Shown here in pieces: positions 24,780-34,389 of a DNA stretch of 64,000 nt (the stretch's first letter is position 1; each line of letters opens with the position of its first letter). The position numbers were made by a program, and so were the translations under genes. The stretch covers positions 399,426,561 to 399,490,560 of the forward strand of contig OX422208.1 in the NCBI GenBank assembly GCA_949130495.1, given 5' to 3'. Origin of the DNA: Sambucus nigra. Taxonomy: Eukaryota > Streptophyta > Magnoliopsida > Dipsacales > Adoxaceae. The notes beneath the pieces were generated by a model. The model saw nothing but the letters and a program-made list of their open reading frames with translations. It was not told the origin of the DNA and ran no database searches.

Positions 24780-26151
24780 TTGAGGTTTAATGAGAGATTG
24801 GTGGTCCCAGAAGGAGAAGACTTACATCATGCAAGGATGACATAGTCCCACGGGTCCAGATTTGTGGTACATCCCGGAGGGGATAAGATGTACCAGGATA
24901 TGAGGTGGAAGTACTGGTGGAGTGGGATGAAGAAGGACATTACCGAGTTCCGTGTCCAAGTGTTCTACTTGCCAGATGGTAAAGGTAGACCACCAGAAAC
25001 AGTTGGGATTACTTCAACCGTTGGAGATACCTACGTGAAAGTAAGAGAGTATTTCCATGGACTTCATTACTGGGCTGCCTACATCACAACGAGGTCACGA
25101 CTCCATATGGGTTATAGTGGATCGATTGACCAAGGTAGCTCATTTCCTGCCAGTACGAACAGACTATACCATGGGCCAGTATGCACAGTTATTCATTGCC
25201 GAGATTATTAGGCTACATGGAGTGCCCCTAGATATCGTGTCTGATAGAGACAAGATCTTTGTGTCGCGCTTCTGGGAGAGCTTTCAGGAGGCCATGGGTA
25301 CAGAGTTGAGATTGAGTTCAGCTTATCACCCTCAGACGGATGGACAGACATAGCGTACCAATCAGAGGTTAGAGGATATGTTACGTATGTGTGTCCTTGA
25401 TTTTAGAGGAGGATAGGAGCCGTATCTTCCACTGGTGGAGTTTGCTTATAATAACTCCTACCAGTTCATGATCGGCATGGCCCCATTTGAGGCATTGTAT
25501 AGAAGTCCTTGTCTTTCTCATGCTTTTTGGCTAGAGGTGGGGGACAACAAATTACTCAGACCAGAGGTGATTCAGGAAACTTCAGCTAGGATTGAGCTTA
25601 TCAGGAGTCGCATTCGGGTAGCCCCGGACAGGAAGAAAAGCTACGCCGATGTAAAACGGTTTTTTCAAGAGTTTAATATGGGGGACCAAGTATTACTGCG
25701 TGTGTCTCCTATGAGAGGAGTGATGAGGTTTGGGAAGAAAGGGAATTTGGCTCCGAGGTACGTGGAACCATTTCCCATTATCGAGAGGATTGGGCCGGTG
25801 GCATACAAATTGGGGTTGCCAGAGCATTTTCACCGCATTCACGATATGTTCCACATCTCGTCGTTGAGACAATATCTTCGAGATGACATGACCCATAGTC
25901 ACATCGCGATAGAGGAGATGGATTTATAGCCCGACAGCTCTTACGAGGAGAGACCCATGGCTATCCTAGACCATAGCGAGAGGAAATTGAGGTCGATGGT
26001 TGTCCCACTTGTACGGGTCCAGTGGGAGCATCATAGTGTGGAGGAATCCACTTGGGAGCGCGAGACAGATATGCGCGAGAGATACCCAGATTTATTCTTA
26101 TCAGGTATGGCTTATATTTTTTTGAATTTCGGGATGAAATTCCATTATTAG
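24780..26151 (+). pseudogene. Integrase and chromodomain of element C (frameshift and lost catalytic Glu)
   Basis: One extra C at about 24951, compared with B, shifts frame inside the zinc-binding region. The core resumes in another frame at 25057 with [19 protein letters not shown] and HPQTDGQT, after which TAG stands exactly where B has the catalytic glutamate (GAG). Further runs cover YNNSYQFMIGM to HISSLRQYL (25435-25929). The chromodomain follows from 25957 with AILDHSERKLRSMVVPLVRV and ERYPDLF, ending KFHY-TAG. It is interrupted from the preceding run by a glutamine-to-TAG change at 25927. Confidence 0.88.
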
Positions 26152-26159
26152 GGGGCAAG
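26151..26159 (+). promoter_or_regulatory. Polypurine tract of element C
   Basis: GGGGGCAAG immediately before the last LTR, identical to that of B. Confidence 0.8.
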
Positions 26160-27280
26160 TATGTAATACCCCGTATTTTTATGGCTTTTAAAATTTGGGG
26201 ATTTATTAAATTTAAATTGAGATATTAATTTAATATTAATCCGAAAATTAATTTAAATAGTTACTCGCGTGACGAGAGGTAGTAATTATTGGGAATTTGT
26301 CGAATATTACTAAAAGAGTAAAGTAATATATAAGACTGATTTTATAAAAATTGTCACAAGTGAATAAAATGGCAATTATGGATATTTAAGTCGGGACGCG
26401 CATGTGTCATGTCAGGACGAAATTATTATTATTAAAAGTGAATAAAGTATAAGTCACATGTATGGTTTTTTCAAGTGCGCCAATGTGTCCAGAAGGGTCG
26501 AGATAATCAAAATAATGTACCTGGAGGTTTAGTTTGGGTCTCGGGGCATTTTTAGGCCTAATTGGCATCCCAGGAGGGTATTATAGACATTTGACATTTT
26601 TGGGTAATTAAACCCACGAATTTCCTAAGGATAAATTAGCCTTTAGGAGTTTCCTTCTAGGGTTAACAAACACAAAATCAAAGAATGACCATTAGAGAAG
26701 AAGTTGGAGAGCTTTCCAAGTAACTCAAAGCCAAAGACTCACTCGTTCGCACCGCCACCACCACGAAAACGTAGATCACTTGACAAGGAACGCAACCATA
26801 CCTCTTACGTCCACAAATCAAAAACTCAAATTCCAAGCAAGTATTTATCTTGATTTATTTTTAGTTAATGTTTCAATCATATTGGTCTAGGGTTGTTTAG
26901 AACATGCTTCATGGAAGAAAGTACTATTTTGAGACTTAAAATCATATTTTGTAGAGGAAGTAGTCATATTCTGGACATTTGAATCACATGTAGAGGATAA
27001 GCCACGAACTTGTATGGATTTAGAAGCAAGTAATCTGGTAAAGAATTGGAAGAATGGAAATTAAAAGAAAAATTAGGGTTCTTGAAGTTTTTGTCAATTT
27101 TACTCCATTAAATCGTTATACTTGATGAATTCGGACATATTTTATGTTGAAAATCATGTAGTTAGGTATATAGTAATTGTAGTAATGTTGTTTGAGAGTT
27201 TGAGGATCGTTAATGGAGGTTTGGTTGAGGTTGGAAAGGTAAACTCGTAACTGAACAATGGCAGGTTTCGCCATAACTGC

Positions 27281-27358
27281 TTGATCGATCGATCGATTAA
27301 GAACATCGATCGATCGATGGCATCGATCAATCGATCCCATTTACTCGATCGATCGATT
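27281..27358. repeat. Palindromic GATCGATC cluster in LTR C
   Basis: Four GATC/CGAT runs as in the other B/C LTRs, with single-base breaks (GATCGATTAA, GATCAATCGAT). Confidence 0.82.
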
Positions 27359-27790
27359 CCTACTGGAAAACTGCGTATTTTTCTTCTTTTTGTTGAATCC
27401 GGTTAAAATGCGTAGGAACCCTTGATTATTAAATTTAGATCATAATGGGACATAGAGAGGACTAGTAGGGTCTAGGTGGACCCCGTTGAGTGGAGTTTAA
27501 TATAGGATAAAATTTTGGGTTAACGGGGAGTTATTCACACAATGAGAAGTCATGCGTACGTTTAATTAAAGATTGAGACTCGTAAGGGAGTTAGGCCAGA
27601 AGGTAAGTGAGAGTATGCCTACTGAAATTATACTTAGGGAGATAGAATACTCCGAGAGATGAGAAGTAGGTATGGAGTAACTTATATATGAAAATAAAAG
27701 TCATGAGTTCGTTTGTGAAATAACCGAGTAAAATGTGCTAAGAACGGATAACTATACTTATGGGTCGTGGGCGCACCTAATTTAGAAATG

Positions 27791-27794
<4 letters not shown>

Positions 27795-27857
<63 letters not shown>
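27795..27857. repeat. (TA)n microsatellite in LTR C
   Basis: About 63 bp of TA followed by a short interrupted tract to 27869. Confidence 0.88.
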
Positions 27858-27869
<12 letters not shown>

Positions 27870-29236
27870 GATTGCGTGATTGTGCATATATTATAGCTCT
27901 GTGTAAAAATCATATCTGAGCTACTTGCTATCATAGGGGGTTTCCGTGTCGGGACTGTCTTATCTCGATTGGGCCTTTATGGGGAATAACGACTTGTACC
28001 CTAGAAGATAGTACCTTGATACAGGCTATTTGAGTGATAGTCAGATGGTCCTAAGAGATGTGAGGGTATGTGCTGACCTCTTAGTGACTTGGAACTATAC
28101 TTCGCCTCCAATTGTATGTGTTTTATGTTAATACAGTTCAAGAGTGATTCCTAACTAGTATTTCCCTTAGTACGAGTGATACGGGGACTTAATAGCAGAG
28201 TCTGCCAACACCATAGATTTTATGTGGGGTGCCGATAGTATATATATTATCCGAGTGACTAATATATATATATATATACACTTAAGTATGGGAACTTTCT
28301 ACTGTGCATAAAAGTAATTAAGTAATGAATAAATATTCCAACTTTATTATAAGTGTTTGGGAATTTTGTGACATCACTGGGTTATTTTAAATAACATAAG
28401 ATATATGAGAGAGCTAAATTTTCAGAAATTAATTATCTTAGCCACGGTATTTATCGGAATGAAACCTTATGGAAAAGTTAAGATAAAATAAACTTTTGAG
28501 ATTAATAGTACGGTAGGCGTGCACACTAGATGAGAGGTGAGAATTTCTCAAGAGAGTGTCGCACACTAACCTGGTTGTTTCATTGGCCGGTAAGCATTTT
28601 AAATACTTGCTAAACTATTTTTAAACTGTTTTACACTCGGGCTATGACCCGTTTCCTGTTATTTATTTTCTCTTGTATATATATGTATATATTACAGGTA
28701 CCCCGCCATAGGGGCGGCATGCTTAGATTCCTTGGAACGGACGCGCTGCAGCTTAGGTGGGAGTTGCAGGCCATTGCTTAGACGACCTCGTTGATTGACT
28801 CTACTCTTATTATAGTTCTGATTAGTTAGGGCATGTGTCGCCCGCTCCCTATTTAGTTGGATTTGTCAGAGATTTTTATTCATTTATTTTCAGTATTTGG
28901 TACTCTTTGGGATGTAGTTCGTGTCAGTATGATTTCATTTGTATTTTTTAGACTTGGTATTGGTTTATCTGAATGATTAAATTCTTGTGTGTTCATTGCC
29001 ATCTTTAACATTTATACGGTTAGTAAACTGTTAATTTTTGAAAAGGTTTTCTTAATGGAATTAAATAAAATAGAAATAAGGTTTAAATTGTTTTGACACT
29101 TAGCTTAATTATTTAGGGTGTTTAAATTGGAAATTTTATTTTGCGACAATGATGCTAAGAATGAACCAACCGTTCACCTTGATTTTAATTTAATATAGAA
29201 CTGATCACCCGGTATTTAATTAGGTGGGGTGTCACA

Positions 29237-30531
29237 GTATGACATACCAACCATACTTGCTATCACGGGAGGTTTAGAATGGTGACAATCTCGTCTTTCT
29301 GTGCCTTCGAGGGGACTTTAGATTGGTGCCTTAAAACATAGGACTATGAAGACTTATTTGTGAGTTGATAAATGAGATGACCATGGGAGCGTAGGTATGT
29401 GCGTGACCCATGGCTATGTGAACTATGTTCGCCTCTAATATGTGTGATTTGTATTGATACGGTTCCTGAGTGATTCGAAACTTGTAATCCTTACGTACGT
29501 GATGTACCGAGATTCGATAACAAAGTATGCATGCACCACAGCTCATCCTAGGGGTGACATATGTGCATATATGTACTAAGAGTGATATAAATATATACTT
29601 GAGCTATTTTACTCCATTGCTTGGTAGATGAGTTAGGATGAAACCTATAAAATAATGTAAACTTGTGAAAATTCAAAGTGAGTATTAAGTTAATTGAAAT
29701 TGATTAATAAATAATGGTAATGGGAATTTCATGGTATTCGGGTAATACAGGTGGCTCAATATAGTAATCCCTATAGATAAATATTGGTACTGATAAGATA
29801 TGTGGATAGCGTAGCTATGATGGGTAGTAAATATTCGTTAGGCGTGTACAATAGTTGAGGGTTGAGAATCTCAAGTGAGAGCACGTGACTAACATGTATA
29901 TAATATTTACTGTTTAATGCAATTAAACACTTGTTGTTTTTAAAATATTTTTCACATCGGGCTCTGACCCGTTTTCTTGCAAATCTATTTTGTTTTTGTA
30001 AAAACCTTTTAGGTGCCCAGCTGCCGGGATGCCAAGCATAAGAGTTCCATTTTGTTGACATGCTGTAGCTATTGTGGAAGTTACAGAATCTCAGTATTAG
30101 ACGCCTCCACATTTATATTTGCTTCCTTCAGAGTCATTCATATCTGTTAGGGCATGTTGCCCATTCTTATTTAGAGATAGCATTTTCAGGCTTCATTTAT
30201 TTTAGATGTTGGATTTCTTTATTCAGACTTATTATTTTTGGATTATTTGGCATTGAGAATATATTTGGAGTGTTACTCCAGACTCTGTTATTTCTTTCTA
30301 TTAATTATTCCTATGCTATTGTTTATGTGAATGTTGAATGGTTGGTTATTCATTACTTGGTTGTAAGTTAATTTGATTAATAAAATTTGGCATCTCACTT
30401 TTTAAATATTAGGTGGCTAGTAATTAATAAAATGTTTTCGACAGTGATGCTAAGACTGAACCAACTTGATATTCTGTATTAATTTAAATAAAGGAGTAGC
30501 TACCCGATATTTAATTAGACGGGGTGTCACA
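29237..30531 (+). repeat. 3' LTR of element A, right part
   Basis: Resumes the LTR A sequence at GTATGACATACC, matching 1972 onward of the 5' LTR, and ends GGGGTGTCACA followed by the TCGAC duplication. This proves that B/C lies inside LTR A. Confidence 0.92.
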
Positions 30532-30536
30532 TCGAC
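30532..30536. repeat. Right target-site duplication of element A (TCGAC)
   Basis: Exact partner of 306-310. Confidence 0.9.
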
Positions 30537-31073
30537 ATGACTTGAATTCTATTGATGTGATCGTATCCCCTCTTTCTAGTAATCTAGTTGTAATGGTGCT
30601 TAACTATACTAATATGTATTCTTGGATGGACCTGGTTTTACATTAGTTTCTATCTCCTTGATTTCCTCATAGATTCTTAGGATTGACCCCAAACTAATCA
30701 AGATTGGCCATCAACATGTAAATTATTACTCAAATAATATGGGCAACAGACTTCCTTAAGGCAATAAGTGAAAATTATGGACTAAATCACCTTACGTTTG
30801 ATCGACTAATTAACAATATCTTCACTTGATCCCATAAGTATGTTGAATCGGTGATTGTTGGGCAGACTTGGTATAGGTTTACTTTGATGTTTATTTGGGT
30901 TGATTCACAACTTTTATGGCCAACATGTGTCCTCACTTTTTTGTAGTGGGAATGCAATTGTAGAAAATCACTAACATGTGATTTCTATGTCATCGGAGTA
31001 CATGGGCAGCCACTACTATAACCACTCGCATATTTTGCCATTGAGTTTGATCAAGTCTCGATGCTAAGATTTG
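30537..31073. other. Unassigned AT-rich sequence
   Basis: No open frame, repeat or motif that I can support. Confidence 0.5.
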
Positions 31074-31253
31074 TGATGCCCCGTTTTTAGGTGTCAATGT
31101 GCAAAACCTTTTTGTACTTTGATTTCATTTAAAAAAATATTCTTTTGAAATAAACACTTGCTTTATTGATTTGTGTAAGAAAATATATTTTATTTAATTA
31201 TTGAAATGATATCCGCTTATTAAGTTCAAGAAAGTTCATACGGATACTTGTAA
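31074..31253 (-). repeat. LTR-end fragment, minus strand, related to 34390
   Basis: Starts TGATGCCCCGTTTTTAGGTG and stays alignable with 34390-34575 for about 180 bp, then diverges. It is probably the remains of the 3' LTR of the minus-strand element whose 5' LTR starts at 34390, or of a second related copy. Confidence 0.6.
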
Positions 31254-31507
31254 TTAACATTTGGCTAACATTGTCTTTACTACTATAGAAAATAAAATAG
31301 TAATAGTTGTTTACAATTGCAACACAATCCTTTGCACTATTTAAACGTGTGATGTATAGAAAATAAAATAGTTCATACGGATACTTGTAATTAACATTTG
31401 GCCAACATTGTCTTTACGACTATAGAAAATAAAATAGTAATAGTTGTTTACAATTGCAACACAATCCTTTGCACTATTTAAACATATGACGTATAGACTA
31501 TGCACCC
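31234..31507. repeat. 137-bp tandem duplication
   Basis: GTTCATACGGATACTTGTAA starts at 31234 and again at 31371, and the two units are near identical to about 31507. A local duplication that joins the LTR-like fragment to a different sequence. Confidence 0.85.
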
Positions 31508-31713
31508 TAGTCTTATCTATAGCGGGACTACCTAAGTGTATCGTTACCTACATTATTACTGAATTTTGTTACTTACAAATTAGGTATTTTCTCGACCGGA
31601 CTGAGATCCTCAACTCAGACCATCATCCTAAGTCGAATGGCAATATGGAAATCTTTAAAAGAAAGAGGATGTTGCTATCAAGTGTAAGAGAAAATATTTA
31701 TAATTGCTCATAG
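31490..31713 (+). pseudogene. Possible gypsy integrase fragment
   Basis: A reading frame contains AGLPKCIVTYIITEF and later SDHHPKSNGNMEIFKRK. Order and spacing recall the gypsy integrase core (G-P-IVSDRD-F, then [11 protein letters not shown]), with a loss of the second catalytic aspartate and the middle part. No other integrase motif is seen around it. The match is weak and could be chance. Confidence 0.4.
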
Positions 31714-32149
31714 CTTAGGATTTAGTTTATATTTTGGCGTATCTTGTTACAAACCTACTCACCGAAACGAACTCCGACATCTCTAAGATCGAAGACATAC
31801 CTATAACTCATGAAGGTATAAATCTTTGAGTGTTCAAAAATTTTCTAAATCGTATCTAGGATGTTAGTTTTTATAAAACAAAGGCTGTTTTTCAAAAGGA
31901 TTTTGAAAAATAATTTTTTTTGGTCTCATTCGAACGGGAATGAGGTTTCGGTAGATCCACCTTCAAATGGCCTTCTAACGAGGTTGGATTTTTAAGACAG
32001 AGGATTCTCATTAGAAGTTCATTTGATGTTAGTTCAAGCAACTTTGTCATTTCATTAGAACCTCCTTTTAACGACATTTAAACGTGGTGGGTTTTTAAGG
32101 TCAGAGCATTCTCGTTAGAAGTTAGTCTGATATTGGTTCAAACAAGATT

Positions 32150-32770
32150 GTTTATTCATATGAACGAATATGCATTTCGTTCGAACAAAATCCTATTTTT
32201 GTTTGAACGACCTAGATTTTTGTTCGAACGAACAACGCTGCCTCGAATTTTGTGCTAGCCCAATAATACCTGTTTTAAACTCTTTTTTCATAGGACATTG
32301 GAAAAAAAGAAAACTACGTATCTATTCCAAAGGTTTCATATTTCATTTCACAAAACAAGTTTAGATTCAGAATCCTTTCATAGCTTATATGATTTTGTGA
32401 ACTTTTGTGAAACCATAAGTTTGAATATCATTCATACACCTTGTGGAGTCTATACTCTGCGTCTGACTTGTGAACCAAGGGTTCACTGCTGAAGAAGGAA
32501 GAAGGCTGATCGGTGGACACCGAGGGTAGATCACTACCTGTGGATGGCTCTGGACTGATTCGTATTCTATTGGAGGTTTTGAAGACTCTGTGTGTCCCAC
32601 TTCGATTGTCTAAGTAATTATAAGTCGATTATTTGTCAAAACGTACAATAGCGCTGAATAAAAAGTTTTGCCCTTTTATGAATTTTTCCTTATCTTACTG
32701 TGTTGATTTTATGCGCTGTTTATTAATTGTGATTGGAATACATCTTTTGTATGCAACCCTAATTTAATCA
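32150..32770 (+). repeat. Probable copia-type LTR remnant
   Basis: Carries a TTCGAACGAA palindrome cluster (32176-32233), then GAATAAAAAGTTTTGCCC and AATTTTTCCTTATCTTACTG near 32660-32705. The same block order is found at 59660-59715, and it is typical of the R/U5 part of plant Ty1/copia LTRs. Ends are not defined and no internal domain is next to it. Confidence 0.5.
32176..32233. repeat. Palindromic TTCGAACGAA cluster
   Basis: CGTTCGAAC, GTTTGAACGA and TGTTCGAACGAACA within 58 bp, around short spacers. Confidence 0.75.
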
Positions 32771-34372
32771 AAGATTAAAATTTGGTAATAATTGGATTTG
32801 TGTGTGGCATTCAATGATACAAATCAATCTATTAGTTCAAGTGCACTCTCATCAAGCAATATGATGCTTCCCTCCTTAGAGGCTATACTCACTCATTTAT
32901 CATTAACGAAGAATGTATACTATAAACTAATGATGAACACTAACAATTCTCCACTAGTCCTTATGATAATGGCATGTCTTAACTTCCTAATCCCAATGGT
33001 TTATATTTGAACTTGCAATCATTATCCTAAGACAATATTAATACTTGTTTAAGAGCATCATTGTTGAATCTTACTGTATTGGGATAATCCTATACTACTT
33101 TGGACACTATTTCCATAAGGTTACTATCATTACTCCATTGCCAGGGCTACATGCCAACTTGCACTAACCAACCCTTACTACCTTGGAAATTCAATACACT
33201 TAAATATCACCGTATCTTGTTTTTCTCCAAACAGCGCTACTACCATCAATCAACCCAACCTATCTTAAAGTCTATCCAAGGGGTTGAATCTACATCCGAG
33301 GCCTTACTTAATTAATGTTTACGTTGGCCCTACATTTAGGTCTTACTCATGTTGTTATATTACCACAACCGTAACTAGACTATGAGTAGTATATTCTAAT
33401 GTGTGTGTGTAAGAGATCTTGTTAAGTTGTTCCCCACTAAGCCAATGCACTAATGGAAACGTCAAACTGTTATACGGTGTTCACAACTCTACCAGTTAAC
33501 ATAAGGAAAAATTGAAAGTGAAAACCTTATTATTTTTTTCCCAAACAAATTTTTTTCTATAAGATCATTACCGAACATGTAGAGGCCATTCTTTCCTCAT
33601 GTTCATTAAAATTTGAAACTCCAATACCAAAAATCAACGAAACTGTCCTTCAATGACTACAATTGCTCAAAAACCTTCATTAGTCCTGCCACAACTCTTA
33701 CCTAGTCATTAGTACAAATCATTTGTTTCCTACAAAACTTAAGCATTCCACCTAAGAAGCAAGACCAATATTTTCTCAATACTTGTTACAATTAAAAGGA
33801 GTGTCTTCAAGCCTTGACACCCCGCGAGTCATAATGATTAGAGACAACTTACATTCTTGTTCTTATGTCACATACCTAACCTCATTCCAAGTATTGAAGA
33901 TTTGTACACTATCATATATTTGCTTGATTATTAAAACTTGTGTTTAGGAAAATACACTTGCCTTGTTGGGTCCATTTATTAACATTTTATCTCCAAGGGT
34001 CCACCTAAATCGTTATATTGCATTTCCTCGACACTAAGAACTTTTAATACCATTATTAATCTCATGCATGACCATCGGTGGCATGACCTTCTATAACCTT
34101 AACTTGTTATTACTTAACGTGAGAAACCCCATCATCTTAATGCCTCACTCGTGTACATAAACAATTGTAAAATTTCAAATTTACTTTACGGATTATGTTT
34201 TAAAATCAAACCTGAACATCAAAGGATTAAATCATGTTCTAATGACAAACTATTACCCTTACTCTCCTTGTAGCTAAAAATGAACTAATGCCTTAGCGTA
34301 AACAAAATAAAACGATTTACCTTTATATGAAAGTGAAATGCAAGTGCACACTCTGACACTTACATAACTTAA
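32771..34372. other. Unassigned, probably decayed interior of the minus-strand element at 34390
   Basis: AT-rich, no domain recognised on either strand. Its place between the primer-binding site at 34373 and the LTR-end fragment at 31074 suggests decayed leader or gag. That is inference only. Confidence 0.4.
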
Positions 34373-34384
34373 GCTCCGATACCA
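34373..34384 (-). promoter_or_regulatory. Primer-binding site of minus-strand gypsy element G
   Basis: On the minus strand it reads TGGTATCGGAGC, one change from the initiator tRNA-Met type, 5 bases after the end of the LTR that starts on the + strand at 34390. Confidence 0.82.
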
Positions 34385-34389
34385 AGTTA

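Larger units (their letters stand above)
9738..29236 (+). mobile_element. Tandem Tekay/Del-like elements B and C sharing a middle LTR
   Basis: The 19.5-kb insertion in LTR A reads LTR (9738-12772), gag-pol B, LTR (17672-20739), gag-pol C, LTR (26162-29236). Only one short duplication (GTAT) flanks the whole, and none is evident around the middle LTR. This is the expected product of unequal recombination between LTRs of related copies, or of tandem integration. Both internal regions have primer-binding sites, gag, protease, RT, RNase H, integrase, chromodomain and polypurine tracts. B/C LTRs differ clearly from LTR A in sequence though sharing the TGTAATACCCCGTATTTTTA start. Confidence 0.9.
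26162..29236 (+). repeat. 3' LTR of element C
   Basis: About 3.08 kb, TGTAATACCCC to GGGGTGTCACA, with intact TG and CA ends. Collinear with the other two B/C LTRs. Confidence 0.92.
311..30531 (+). mobile_element. Element A: Ty3/gypsy chromovirus, Tekay/Del-like, with nested B/C insertion
   Basis: A complete but dead LTR retrotransposon. Order on the + strand: LTR (311-3268), primer-binding site, gag, protease, RT, RNase H, integrase, chromodomain remnant, polypurine tract, 3' LTR. The 3' LTR begins at 8096, is cut at 9737, and resumes at 29237 to end at 30531. Removing 9738-29236 leaves an element of roughly 10.7 kb. Long LTRs plus a C-terminal chromodomain place it with Tekay/Del chromoviruses by established family features. 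The leading TG has become TC. Many stops and several frameshifts make it non-autonomous. Confidence 0.93.
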
